Origin: Sphingobacteriales bacterium
GTDB lineage: Bacteria > Bacteroidota > Bacteroidia > Chitinophagales > UBA2359
Assembly (NCBI GenBank): GCA_016706405.1
Contig: JADJJT010000002.1
Coordinates: 744,001 to 808,000, forward strand
Reading direction: 5' to 3'
DNA: 64,000 bases
The notes beneath the pieces were generated by a model. The model saw only the letters and a program-made list of their open reading frames with translations, was not told the DNA's origin and ran no database searches. Below are positions 42,460 to 52,299 of this stretch, one piece after another (position 1 is the stretch's first letter; every line of letters starts with the position of its first letter). The translations under genes were made by a program, and so were the position numbers.

Positions 42460-44580
42460 ATGCCCCAAGGCAACCGAAATATTAGACAAATAATTTATCT
42501 GCGTATCAACATAGTTGGTATAGTATTGCTTTTAATAGGCGTGCTTTTAGTGGCACGTACTTTTAGCATTGCCGTGATTGACCGTGAAGTTTGGATAGCA
42601 AAAGGTGTAAATACTACACGCATAGATACTATTGAGGGCGAACGGGGTAATATTTACGCCGAAGACGGGAAATTACTAGCATCATCGTTGCCAAATTTTG
42701 AAGTCCGGATAGACACCAAAACTATTCCGGATACTGTATTTGATAACCATATAGACAGTTTTTCAATTTATCTGTCAAACTTTTATAAAAATAAATACCA
42801 ATATAAACCCGACTATCACCCCGACTCAATAAAAAAAGAACTAATTAATGCCCGAAAAGCCCAAAACCAATATTACTTTATTGATAAAAACCTTAACTTT
42901 AACGAACTTAAACAATTCGAAAACTTTCCTATTTTTAGGTTAGGCCGGTACAAAGGAGGTTTCATTTACATTCCTACCAACAAACGAACCCATCCATTTG
43001 GCATCTTGGCAAGGCGCACTATTGGCTACCTTCGCGAAGAATCGCCGGGTATTGAAGGCTCGTTCGATGCCTATTTGCGTGGAACCTCAGTACCGCGCTC
43101 TATGTATAAAACAGCCGGAGGCGAGTGGATACCCCTATACGACAATTTTGACCTCGAGGCCGAAAATGGAATGGACGTTTACACCACCTTAGATGTTAAT
43201 TTGCAAGATATTGCCGAAAACGCCCTTCTTAAAGCTGTTGCCGAACACCAAGCAAAATACGGTTGTGCCGTTGTGATGGAAGTAGCTACCGGAAAAATTA
43301 AAGCAATTGCCAATTTGGGTCGCATTGACGACGGATCTTATCAAGAAATTTTTAATTATGCCATTGGTCGTAAATCTTACCCGGGCTCAACGTTTAAAGT
43401 GGCTTCTTTGGCCATGCTGCTCGAAAACGACTGGGCAAAAGAAACCGACTCTATTCCGCTTTTTAAAGGAAAACACAAATTTTACAGCGAAGAAATGTTA
43501 GACGCCCTTGCACACGGAATGGATACCAGCACCTTAAAACGCGCCATCGAAATATCATCAAATGTAGGTATAGCCCACCTTATTAACCAACGTTTTGAAA
43601 ATAACCCGCAGGCTTATATTAAACAACTTGAAAAACTTGGCTTAACAAAACCAAGCAATTTAGGCTTAATTGGAGAAGCAAACCCCGAGATAAAGGCAGC
43701 CGGAACTAAAGGTTGGAGCAAACTTACTATTCCATGGATGTCTATTGGGTATGAATTAGAGCTTACCCCTTTGCAAATGCTAACTTTTATGAACGCCATT
43801 GCCAACAACGGTATGTCTATGCAGCCATATGTAGTAAGTGAAGTGCGCAACGGTAGCCAGCAAGTAAAAATGTATGGACCTAAAGAAAACGGCCAGATTT
43901 GTAGTGCCGAAACAGCAAAGCGAGTAAGGCAGGTACTAAAGGGCGTAATTGAAAAAGGAACAGCCAAAAAACTATACAATCCGGAGATTGAAATGGGCGG
44001 TAAAACGGGCACCGCCATTTTGCGCACCACCCGCGAAGGAAAAAAATACCAAGCCTCATTTATGGGCTTCTTCCCCGTTGAAAAGCCATTGTACTCGTGC
44101 ATTGTCTATATATCTGAGCCTGAAAGCGGAGACGTGTATGGCGGTACTGTGGCAGGCCCGGTATTTAAAGAAATAGCCGAAAAATTTTATAGCGCTTTTG
44201 TTTACTCAAAAACAGGCCAATATATAGCCGACCTTGATACTACCTTGCCAGCCACAAATGGATTATACGCTATGAAGGGTTATCAATCGGATTTGACTAC
44301 AATTTATAATACGGTTGGAATTAAACCCAATACTAATTCTAAAGGCACATGGGTTAATGCCAAAATTAAAAATGACACCTTACAAATTAATCCATTTGCC
44401 GCCCAAGCGCCTAACCGTACCCCTGACGTAATGGGCATGGGCCTGCGCGATGCCCTGTTTTTACTCGAAAACCAAGGATTACAAGTAAGATTTTCAGGGC
44501 GAGGTAAGGTGGTAAGGCAACAACCCGCATCGGGAACTCCCATAAAACAAGGCCAAACAGCCTATATTGAACTAAAATAA
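42460..44580 (+). CDS. ftsI: division-specific penicillin-binding protein (FtsI/PBP3) with PASTA domain
   Basis: This 706-aa septal peptidoglycan transpeptidase has an N-terminal membrane anchor (about 14-34), then a dimerisation domain opening ERGNIYAEDGKLLA. The catalytic motifs SxxK (PGSTFK near residue 310), SxN (ISSNVG near 366) and KTG (GGKTGTA near 513) are all present. One C-terminal PASTA-like domain (about 650-706, DVMGMGLRDALFLLENQGLQV) follows. Order and length match Bacteroidota FtsI. It lies 38 nt after ftsL. Confidence 0.96.
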   Translation: MPQGNRNIRQIIYLRINIVGIVLLLIGVLLVARTFSIAVIDREVWIAKGVNTTRIDTIEGERGNIYAEDGKLLASSLPNFEVRIDTKTIPDTVFDNHIDSFSIYLSNFYKNKYQYKPDYHPDSIKKELINARKAQNQYYFIDKNLNFNELKQFENFPIFRLGRYKGGFIYIPTNKRTHPFGILARRTIGYLREESPGIEGSFDAYLRGTSVPRSMYKTAGGEWIPLYDNFDLEAENGMDVYTTLDVNLQDIAENALLKAVAEHQAKYGCAVVMEVATGKIKAIANLGRIDDGSYQEIFNYAIGRKSYPGSTFKVASLAMLLENDWAKETDSIPLFKGKHKFYSEEMLDALAHGMDTSTLKRAIEISSNVGIAHLINQRFENNPQAYIKQLEKLGLTKPSNLGLIGEANPEIKAAGTKGWSKLTIPWMSIGYELELTPLQMLTFMNAIANNGMSMQPYVVSEVRNGSQQVKMYGPKENGQICSAETAKRVRQVLKGVIEKGTAKKLYNPEIEMGGKTGTAILRTTREGKKYQASFMGFFPVEKPLYSCIVYISEPESGDVYGGTVAGPVFKEIAEKFYSAFVYSKTGQYIADLDTTLPATNGLYAMKGYQSDLTTIYNTVGIKPNTNSKGTWVNAKIKNDTLQINPFAAQAPNRTPDVMGMGLRDALFLLENQGLQVRFSGRGKVVRQQPASGTPIKQGQTAYIELK

Positions 44581-44602
44581 TATTAAATACTAAACATTTA
44601 TT

Positions 44603-46102
44603 TTGACCATCACCGTAAAACATATAATTAGCTGGCTTGAAAAAACAGCCCTTGTTTCTGGAAATACCCAAATAAATCCGGAAATTAAGAGCTTATGCTT
44701 TGACTCGCGCAAGGCACAACCCGGCTGTTTATTTGTTGCGCTTTCGGGAACGGTTTCCGATGGTCATAATTTTATTAATATTGCTATTAAAGGGGGGGCT
44801 GTAGCTGTTTTATGCGAGCATCTTCCGGAGGAGGATTACAACGAAAACAGCAAATTACATCCGGATATTGTTTACTTGCAAACCGCTAATTCGGCAAAAT
44901 CATTAGGTATTATAGCGCATAATTTTTATGGCAAACCATCAGAAAAACTACAGTTGGTAGGCGTAACTGGCACTAATGGCAAAACAACTACGGCCACGCT
45001 ATTACACAAATTGTTTACCCAATTAGGTTATACGTGCGGCTTATTATCAACAGTTACAAATTGCATTGGAGCAAGCCAATTACCCGCTACACATACTACC
45101 CCCGATGCTATAAGTATCAACCAAATTTTAGCCGATATGGTTAAGGCAAATTGCCAATACTGTTTTATGGAGGTAAGCTCTCATGCTGTTGTTCAAAATC
45201 GTATTGCCGGATTACACTTTGCAGGGGGTATTTTTACTAATATATCGCACGACCATTTAGATTATCACGGCAGTTTTGATGCTTACATAAAAGCAAAACA
45301 AGAATATTTTGACCAATTGCCCCCAACCGCGTTTGCGCTTACAAATATAGACGACCGCCGGGGGCAAATTATGGTGCAAAACACCAAAGCAAAACGTTAT
45401 ACGTTTGCACTTAAAAACATAGCCAATTACAACGCGCGCATTATAGAAAATAGCTTTTCGGGATTGTTGCTAAACCTTGATGGGATTGAAGTTCATACCC
45501 GGTTGGTAGGCGAATTTAACGCCTATAATTTATTGGCTATTTATGCTGCTGCCCGTTTATTGGGACAGCCCCAAACACAAACCTTAGTAGCCCTAAGCAA
45601 TTTAACAACCGCCGAAGGCCGATTTGATGCTGTTTATGCTCCATCGGGCAAAATTACTGGTATTGTGGACTATGCGCATACTCCAGATGCCTTAGCCAAT
45701 GTGTTAAAAACCATTCTTGCAACTAAAACTGGCAATGGGCAGGTGCTAACGGTAGTAGGGTGCGGCGGCGACCGCGACAAACTTAAACGCCCGCAAATGG
45801 CCAAAATTGCCTGCGAGTATAGCAATCAAACTATCATTACCTCAGACAACCCTCGCTCAGAAAACCCCGACGCTATTATTGCCGATATGCTACAAGGCAT
45901 TGCGCCCCACGCTGCACCTACCGTAATGGTAAACGCCAACAGACGCGAAGCAATTAGGCTTGCCTGCCGCTTAGCCCAGCCCGGCGATATTGTGTTAGTG
46001 GCTGGCAAAGGTCACGAAAAATACCAAGAAATAAATGGGGTAAAACACCCTTTTGATGATAAAATTATATTAAAAACAAGCTTTGAAGAACTAAACAAAT
46101 GA
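44603..46102 (+). CDS. murE: UDP-MurNAc-tripeptide synthetase MurE
   Basis: This 499-aa ATP-dependent ligase adds the third residue of the peptidoglycan stem peptide. ATP loop GVTGTNGKTTTA is near residue 119. The TSDNPRSENP motif near 415 indicates meso-diaminopimelate as substrate, since Lys-adding enzymes lack the DNPR form. The start is TTG 44603 (TITVKHIISWL). A heptamer repeat array follows directly after the stop. Confidence 0.96.
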   Translation: MTITVKHIISWLEKTALVSGNTQINPEIKSLCFDSRKAQPGCLFVALSGTVSDGHNFINIAIKGGAVAVLCEHLPEEDYNENSKLHPDIVYLQTANSAKSLGIIAHNFYGKPSEKLQLVGVTGTNGKTTTATLLHKLFTQLGYTCGLLSTVTNCIGASQLPATHTTPDAISINQILADMVKANCQYCFMEVSSHAVVQNRIAGLHFAGGIFTNISHDHLDYHGSFDAYIKAKQEYFDQLPPTAFALTNIDDRRGQIMVQNTKAKRYTFALKNIANYNARIIENSFSGLLLNLDGIEVHTRLVGEFNAYNLLAIYAAARLLGQPQTQTLVALSNLTTAEGRFDAVYAPSGKITGIVDYAHTPDALANVLKTILATKTGNGQVLTVVGCGGDRDKLKRPQMAKIACEYSNQTIITSDNPRSENPDAIIADMLQGIAPHAAPTVMVNANRREAIRLACRLAQPGDIVLVAGKGHEKYQEINGVKHPFDDKIILKTSFEELNK

Positions 46103-46115
46103 ATTACGAATTATG

Positions 46116-46213
46116 AGCTAACAGCCAGAAGCCAGAAGCCAATAGCCATCAGCCAACAGCCAACAGCCATCAGCCATCAGCCATCACCTAACAGCCAACA
46201 GCCAACAGCTACA
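46116..46213. repeat. degenerate heptamer array (AGCCAWN), 14 units
   Basis: Fourteen consecutive 7-mers run from AGCTAAC through AGCCAGA, AGCCAAT, AGCCATC and AGCCAAC variants to AGCTACA. The array fills most of the 153-nt murE-mraY gap. It is the same unit as at 41014-41083. There are no spacers of the CRISPR kind. Confidence 0.92.
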
Positions 46214-46255
46214 AATTGCAACCTATTAATTAAATACTAACAATATACTACTTGA

Positions 46256-47533
46256 GTGTTATACCATCTATTTGACATATTATATCGGCATTACGATTTT
46301 CCGGGGGCGCGCCTATTTCAGTTTTTATCGTTTAGGGCGGCCTTGGCGCTTATTATTGCCTTATTGATAACGGTAGTATTTGGTAACAAACTAATACAAA
46401 GATTACACAATTTACAGGTAAAAGAAACCATACGTGAATTAGGTTTAAAAGGGGAAGAAAAAAAGCGCGGCACCCCAACAATGGGCGGTTTAATAATTTT
46501 AGGCGCTATTTTAGTACCAACTTTATTATTGACTAAATTAAACAATATTTATATTATTATAATGCTTGTTGTTACGGTGTGGATGGGTACCATTGGATTT
46601 ATTGACGATTATATTAAAGTTTTTAAACAAGACAAAAAAGGACTTAGAGGCCAGTTTAAAATATTAGGGCAAGTCGGGTTGGGCTTAATATTAGGTGTTG
46701 TCATGTATTTTAGTCCACAAGTAACTATTAGAACAGATATAACAAACGCCCCCAATAAAGCGACTTGGTGTAAAGACAACTACCCGTATGCGCCTCATTG
46801 CCAAGTTAAACAACAAAATATAGAAGGTAATATGCGCACGTTTGCCCTTTACAATGCACCTGTAACCAATGTGCCGTTTTGGAAAAACTTGTCGTTTAAC
46901 TATGCCGAAATTTTAGCCTTTTTTAATCCAAAAGCTGCTTGGTGGGGCTTTCTTATTTACATTTTTGCCGTTATTTTTATTGTAACAGCCGTATCGAATG
47001 CAGCTAATTTAACTGATGGAATTGACGGATTAGCGGCGGGTTTATCCGGAATATCGGGGTTATGCATGATTTTGTTTGCCTATATTTCGGGGAATGTAAT
47101 TTTATCGTCTTATTTAAATGTGTTATACCTGCCCGAAATTGGCGAGTTGGTAATTTTTGCGGCAGCCTTTACCGGCGCTTGTTTTGGCTTTTTATGGTAC
47201 AACGCCCACCCCGCCCAAGTATTTATGGGCGACACAGGCAGCCTAACCCTTGGCAGTATTATTGCCGCCTTAGCAATTATAACCCGTAAAGAACTGCTAA
47301 TTCCATTACTATGCGGCATCTTTTTTATCGAAAGCTTATCGGTAATATTGCAGGTTTGGTATTTTAAACGAACCAAAAAAAAATTTGGACAAGGCCGCCG
47401 TATCTTTTTAATGTCGCCCTTACACCATCATTATCAGGTAAAAGGCATCCACGAATCAAAAATTGTAATGCGCTTTTTTTTAGTAGGTATATTATTAGCC
47501 GCTTTAACTTTTGTAACTTTTAAAATTAGATAA
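46256..47533 (+). CDS. mraY: phospho-MurNAc-pentapeptide transferase MraY
   Basis: This 425-aa integral membrane enzyme transfers phospho-MurNAc-pentapeptide to undecaprenyl phosphate to form lipid I. About ten spans are visible, with GTPTMGGLIIL, FIDDYIKV, ANLTDGIDGLA, MGDTGSL and the cytoplasmic PLHHHYQ motif. An insert between spans (about residues 160-205) makes it longer than the E. coli protein, as usual in Bacteroidota. The start is GTG 46256 (LYHLFDIL). Confidence 0.96.
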   Translation: MLYHLFDILYRHYDFPGARLFQFLSFRAALALIIALLITVVFGNKLIQRLHNLQVKETIRELGLKGEEKKRGTPTMGGLIILGAILVPTLLLTKLNNIYIIIMLVVTVWMGTIGFIDDYIKVFKQDKKGLRGQFKILGQVGLGLILGVVMYFSPQVTIRTDITNAPNKATWCKDNYPYAPHCQVKQQNIEGNMRTFALYNAPVTNVPFWKNLSFNYAEILAFFNPKAAWWGFLIYIFAVIFIVTAVSNAANLTDGIDGLAAGLSGISGLCMILFAYISGNVILSSYLNVLYLPEIGELVIFAAAFTGACFGFLWYNAHPAQVFMGDTGSLTLGSIIAALAIITRKELLIPLLCGIFFIESLSVILQVWYFKRTKKKFGQGRRIFLMSPLHHHYQVKGIHESKIVMRFFLVGILLAALTFVTFKIR

Positions 47534-47598
47534 TTACACAAAAATATCACCCATATAAATTAATACTTTTTCTACTAATAATTAAATAAATAAATAAA

Positions 47599-49071
47599 AT
47601 GAACAAACTAATTGTACTTGGTGCTGGCGAAAGCGGACTTGGGGCAGCCTTACTTGGGCAGCAACAGGGGTACAGTGTGTTTGTGTCGGATGCAGGAAAA
47701 ATATTACCCGAAACGAAAATAATTTTTGAAGAAGCTGGTATAAAATACGAAGAAGAAAATCACAACGTAAATGAGATATTAGCAGGCAATTTGGTAGTTA
47801 AAAGCCCCGGAATTGCCGAAAATACTCCGGTAGTGCAAGCTATCCGGAATAAAAAAGAGCTTCCACTTGTTAGCGAAGTCGAATTTGCCTCTTGGTTTAC
47901 CAAAACGCCCATTATTGCCATTACCGGCAGCAACGGCAAAACAACTACCACAAGTTTAATTTGGTATTTATTGACTTCGGCAGGCTACAATGCTAAATTG
48001 GTGGGCAATGTTGGATTTAGCTTTGCCAAAGCCGTGTACGAGCAGCAAACTCAAAACAAATTTCAAAAAAGTATTGAGGTATGGGTGCTTGAAATAAGCA
48101 GTTTTCAGTTAGACGATATAGAAAAATTTAAACCACATATTGCCGTTCTTACCAATATTACCCCCGACCATTTAGACCGTTATAACTACCAATTTGAAAA
48201 TTATATTGCCTCAAAATTTAAAATTATAAAAAACCAAACTGAAACCGATTACTTTATTTACAACCACAACGACCCGGTAACAATGCAATACTTGTTACAA
48301 TACAATAATAACAAAGCACAACAAGGCAGTTTTGGCTTAGAGGAAGAAGCAATAACGCACCAAAATCAATATCCGGATAAAAATAAGAATATCGAGGCTT
48401 TACTAATTGATACATCAACCAAAAAAACACAGCAACAAACACCTCCGGAAATAAAACTCATAACCCCAGTAAATCAAACTATATTGCCCACAAACAAACT
48501 GCAAATATTAGGAAAACATAACTTGTATAATGCTATGGCTGCTTGTTTGGCTGCATCATTATTTGGTATGCCCAATAGTCAGCTGCTTAAAGGCTTAAAC
48601 AGTTTTAGCCCACTTGAACACCGACTTGAGCCCTGTGGCACAATAGAAGGGGTAACCTTTATTAACGACAGCAAAGCAACCAACGTGGACAGTACTTTTT
48701 ATGCTTTAGATGCCCTTACACAGCCCATTATTTGGGTAGTTGGCGGTAAAGATAAAGGCAATGACTATAACACAATAATGCATTTAGTACAGCAAAAAGT
48801 TAAAACAATTGTTTGTTTAGGCATAGATAATACCCCCATCGATAGAAGTTTTGCCCACTTAAAAATACCCATTTTTTATACCAAAAGTGCAGCCGAAGCA
48901 GTTAAAACAGCCTTTGGAAATGCGCAAAAAGGCGATGCTGTATTGTTGTCGCCTGCCTGTGCAAGTTTTGACTTATTCAAAAATTACGAAGACAGAGGGC
49001 GGCAATTTAAAACAGCAGTCCAAAACCTATTGAATTCAATAACTCAACATCATCCAACTATTTCCGGATAA
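47599..49071 (+). CDS. murD: UDP-MurNAc-L-alanine:D-glutamate ligase MurD
   Basis: This 490-aa cytosolic ligase adds D-Glu to UDP-MurNAc-L-Ala. It has an N-terminal Rossmann part (VLGAGESGLGAALLG) and ATP loop AITGSNGKTTTTS near residue 110. LTNITPDHLDRY and the C-terminal EHRLE...FINDSKATN are also present. A low-complexity Gln/Lys/Asn insert (about 245-285) lengthens it slightly. It is in the usual dcw order after mraY. Confidence 0.96.
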   Translation: MNKLIVLGAGESGLGAALLGQQQGYSVFVSDAGKILPETKIIFEEAGIKYEEENHNVNEILAGNLVVKSPGIAENTPVVQAIRNKKELPLVSEVEFASWFTKTPIIAITGSNGKTTTTSLIWYLLTSAGYNAKLVGNVGFSFAKAVYEQQTQNKFQKSIEVWVLEISSFQLDDIEKFKPHIAVLTNITPDHLDRYNYQFENYIASKFKIIKNQTETDYFIYNHNDPVTMQYLLQYNNNKAQQGSFGLEEEAITHQNQYPDKNKNIEALLIDTSTKKTQQQTPPEIKLITPVNQTILPTNKLQILGKHNLYNAMAACLAASLFGMPNSQLLKGLNSFSPLEHRLEPCGTIEGVTFINDSKATNVDSTFYALDALTQPIIWVVGGKDKGNDYNTIMHLVQQKVKTIVCLGIDNTPIDRSFAHLKIPIFYTKSAAEAVKTAFGNAQKGDAVLLSPACASFDLFKNYEDRGRQFKTAVQNLLNSITQHHPTISG

Positions 49072-49158
49072 AAAACTAACAATACTTGCCGCGAAAAACG
49101 CTTAATTAAATTTAAACATAGCATATAAATATAAAAAAAACCAAATCAAATACATATT

Positions 49159-49830
49159 ATGAAATTAGTAATTTTTGATATTGACGGAACTTTAATGAAC
49201 ACCGCCGCTATTGACACCAAATGTTTTATTGATACGTTTAAAACTTTATACGATGTTGAGGTAACAAACAGCGATTGGAGCACCTACGAACATGTAACAG
49301 ACACCTACCTCACAAACGAAATTTTATCAAAAGCCTGGGGGCGGATGCCTACAAAAACCGAGCTAATGAAATTCAGAGAAGTATTTGCTTTCAAGTTAAA
49401 AGCGGCAAGCCAAACAAATCCCGAAGCATTTACCGAAGTTGACGGCGCAAGCGAATTTATTGACTCCTTAAAAAAGGAAAATATTGCAATTGGCTTTGTT
49501 ACCGGAAGCTGGCTTAGCTTGGCTGCCTACAAATTGCGGCAAATTGGGTTTTACATAAAAAAATATCCTTTTTCAACAGCCGATTATCACTACAACCGAA
49601 GTGAAATTTTGCGCAATACCATTGAATGGGCAAAAGAATATTATGACCAACCTAATTTTGAAAGCGTTACCTATTTTGGCGACGGCCCCTGGGACTATAA
49701 AACCTCAAAAGAACTGGGAATTAAATTTGTTGGCGTTGCAACGAATAAAGAAACCGACCTTAAAAAGTTAGGGGCCAAAATTACCATTAAAAATTACAAC
49801 GAAATTGAACAGCTTAAAAAAATAATTTAA
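49159..49830 (+). CDS. HAD-superfamily hydrolase inserted in the dcw cluster
   Basis: This 223-aa protein has motif I FDIDGTLMN with Asp7 and Asp9, a helical cap, motif II VTGS near residue 114, and motif IV FGDGPWDYK near 174. It therefore belongs to the phosphoglycolate-phosphatase-like HAD phosphatases. The substrate is unknown. Its position between murD and ftsW, in the same direction, is not part of the standard cluster and hints at co-transcription or a cell-wall-linked phosphatase. Confidence 0.88.
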   Translation: MKLVIFDIDGTLMNTAAIDTKCFIDTFKTLYDVEVTNSDWSTYEHVTDTYLTNEILSKAWGRMPTKTELMKFREVFAFKLKAASQTNPEAFTEVDGASEFIDSLKKENIAIGFVTGSWLSLAAYKLRQIGFYIKKYPFSTADYHYNRSEILRNTIEWAKEYYDQPNFESVTYFGDGPWDYKTSKELGIKFVGVATNKETDLKKLGAKITIKNYNEIEQLKKII

Positions 49831-49899
49831 TTTAACTTTAATATAAAAGTATAACAGAACAAACAATTTTTAGCTGCCAACTAAAATTATCTTTTACTT

Positions 49900-51045
49900 A
49901 TGCAATTTATTCTCGATAAACTAAAAGGCGACCGGTACATTTGGTCTATTGCTATTCTGTTGTTGTTTTTCTCGTTGTTGGCCGTTTACAGTGCTAGCAG
50001 CAGTATGGCATTTAATAAAGCCAATGGTAATACCGAGTATTTTTTGTTTCGGCAGTTTGTGTTGGTAGCAGTAAGTTTTGTTTTAATGTTTGTTGCACAC
50101 CGAATTAACTACAACTACTATGCGCGTATATCGCTGGTTTTACTTTGGATAGCCATACCCTTGCTAGCCATTACCTTATTTTTAGGTGCCAATATTAACG
50201 ACGCCAGCCGTTGGTTAAGAATACCAATTTTGGGGGTAAGTTTTCAAACCTCCGATTTGGCAAAACTTGCCATTATTATGTACACAGCCAGTATGTTATC
50301 TAAGTTTCAGCACAGTATAAAAAACTTCGAGCAGGCATTTTTACCTATATTAATACCCATTTTATTAGTTTTCTTTTTAATAGTACCCGCTAATTTATCA
50401 ACGGCCTTATTGGTGTTTACAACTTGCTGGCTATTAATGTTTGTTGGCCGAATACCTATTAAATACCTAATTAATGCCTTGCTTTATGGCTGTGTAGTGT
50501 TTAGTATATACTTGATTTTTACAACTTTTACAGGCCATAAAGGTCGTACCGAAACATGGAAACAACGAATTGAGCAATATGTAAACGGAACTGAAAAGGA
50601 GGAGTCATGGCAGGTAAAACAAGCAAAAGTAGCTATTGCCAAAGGTGGCCTAATTGGTGTAATGCCCGGAAACAGCGAACAACGAAACTTTTTACCCAAC
50701 CCATACTCAGACTACATCTATGCCATTATTGTTGAAGAGTATGGATTTTTAGGCGGCCTAATGCTAATTACCGCCTACCTGATATTATTGTACCGCAGCA
50801 TCCGCATTTTTGCTAAAAGCCCAGGTGCCTTTGGCGCATTACTTGCCTTTGGTTTAAGTTTAAGTATTGTTATTCAGGCTTTACTAAACATAGCCATAAC
50901 GCTCGATCTTGTACCCGCAACCGGGTTGGTTTTACCCTTGGTAAGTATGGGCGGTACTTCGTTGTTATTTACAAGTTTAGCCATTGGAATTATTTTAAGT
51001 GTAAGTCGCCACATTGAACAAAACATGCAAGCTCAATCACATTAA
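49900..51045 (+). CDS. ftsW: septal peptidoglycan polymerase FtsW
   Basis: This 381-aa SEDS-family glycosyltransferase has about ten membrane spans. ASRWLRIPILGVSFQTSDLAKLA, GGLIGVMPGNSEQRNFLP..YSDYIYAIIVEEYGFLGG and the C-terminal TGLVLPLVSMGGTSLLFTS are family motifs. It works with FtsI to make septal wall. It starts 69 nt after the HAD gene. Confidence 0.96.
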   Translation: MQFILDKLKGDRYIWSIAILLLFFSLLAVYSASSSMAFNKANGNTEYFLFRQFVLVAVSFVLMFVAHRINYNYYARISLVLLWIAIPLLAITLFLGANINDASRWLRIPILGVSFQTSDLAKLAIIMYTASMLSKFQHSIKNFEQAFLPILIPILLVFFLIVPANLSTALLVFTTCWLLMFVGRIPIKYLINALLYGCVVFSIYLIFTTFTGHKGRTETWKQRIEQYVNGTEKEESWQVKQAKVAIAKGGLIGVMPGNSEQRNFLPNPYSDYIYAIIVEEYGFLGGLMLITAYLILLYRSIRIFAKSPGAFGALLAFGLSLSIVIQALLNIAITLDLVPATGLVLPLVSMGGTSLLFTSLAIGIILSVSRHIEQNMQAQSH

Positions 51046-51091
51046 ACCATAAATATATAATAATAAATAAACAATATACAAGCAACAATAT

Positions 51092-52222
51092 ATGTCTTTG
51101 CAACCCAAAATAATAATAAGTGGAGGCGGCACTGGAGGCCACGTTTTTCCGGCAATAGCCATAGCAAATGCCATTAAAACAGCCATGCCCAAAGCTCAAC
51201 TATTATTTGTAGGTGCCAAAGGCAAAATTGAAATGCAAAAAGTACCCCAGGCAGGTTACCAAATTGAAGGTCTATGGATTAGTGGATTACAGCGCAAATT
51301 AACCTTCAATAATTTATCGTTTCCTTTTAAAGTAGTATCGAGTTTATGGAAATCGTGGGGCATCATACAACGCTTTAAACCCCAAGTTGCTGTTGGTGTT
51401 GGCGGTTATGCCAGTGGGCCATTATTGCAGGCAGCCGCACTTAAAAAAATACCTATTGTGCTGCAAGAGCAAAACTCGTACCCTGGTATTACCAATAAAT
51501 TATTGGCCAAACATGCAGCAAAAATTTGTGTTGTTTATGATGGAATGGAGCAATGGTTTCCGGAAGAAAAAATAATCCGTACCGGAAATCCAGTAAGAAG
51601 CCAAATAGTAGAATTATCCGGAAACAAGCTCGATGCACTTTCTCATTTTAACCTTCATCCGGATAAAAAAACTTTATTTGTAACCGGCGGCAGTTTAGGT
51701 GCACGCGGCATTAACAACGGTATTTTACAAGCTTTGCCACATCTGTTTAACCACCATAATAACATTAATCAAGCACCAATACAAATTATATGGCAATGCG
51801 GTCAGTTATACATTAACGAACTTAAACCATTAATTGAACAATACAAAGAATCTATTTATTTGACCGATTTTATTGACCGGATGGACCTAGCCTATATTGC
51901 CGCAGACGGCATTGTATCGCGGGCTGGCGGAACAATATCAGAACTTTGTTTAGTGGGCAAACCTACTATCCTAATGCCCTCGCCTAATGTTGCCGAAGAC
52001 CATCAAACGGCAAATGCACAACAATTAATGAGCAAAAATGCCGCCCTAATGGTAACCGATAAAGAAGCAGACACCCAACTTTACCCAGCTATTACAAAAA
52101 TACTTTTCGACGCTCAGTTTGCCAATTTATTAGCAGAAAATATTAAACGCTTAGCCATACCAGATGCTGCCAACCGAATAGCAGAGGTAGTATTGAATCA
52201 AATAATATATCCGGAAAAATAG
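51092..52222 (+). CDS. murG: lipid II synthase MurG
   Basis: This 376-aa GT-B glycosyltransferase adds GlcNAc to lipid I on the cytoplasmic face. GGGTGGHVFPAIAIA (near residues 11-25), VGVGGYASGPLLQAA, TGGSLGARGIN and the donor-site SRAGGTISELCLVGKPTILMPSP are conserved. Order after ftsW is standard. Confidence 0.97.
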   Translation: MSLQPKIIISGGGTGGHVFPAIAIANAIKTAMPKAQLLFVGAKGKIEMQKVPQAGYQIEGLWISGLQRKLTFNNLSFPFKVVSSLWKSWGIIQRFKPQVAVGVGGYASGPLLQAAALKKIPIVLQEQNSYPGITNKLLAKHAAKICVVYDGMEQWFPEEKIIRTGNPVRSQIVELSGNKLDALSHFNLHPDKKTLFVTGGSLGARGINNGILQALPHLFNHHNNINQAPIQIIWQCGQLYINELKPLIEQYKESIYLTDFIDRMDLAYIAADGIVSRAGGTISELCLVGKPTILMPSPNVAEDHQTANAQQLMSKNAALMVTDKEADTQLYPAITKILFDAQFANLLAENIKRLAIPDAANRIAEVVLNQIIYPEK

Positions 52223-52299
52223 TAAACACCCACAACGCATAATTTCTAATTTCATTTAATAAATAATATATTTTAAAAGCCTATTGCAACTAAATTATT

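Noticed and set aside
41014..46213. Repeat arrays as CRISPR
   Set aside because: Units are 7 bp and contiguous, with no unique spacers and no cas genes nearby.
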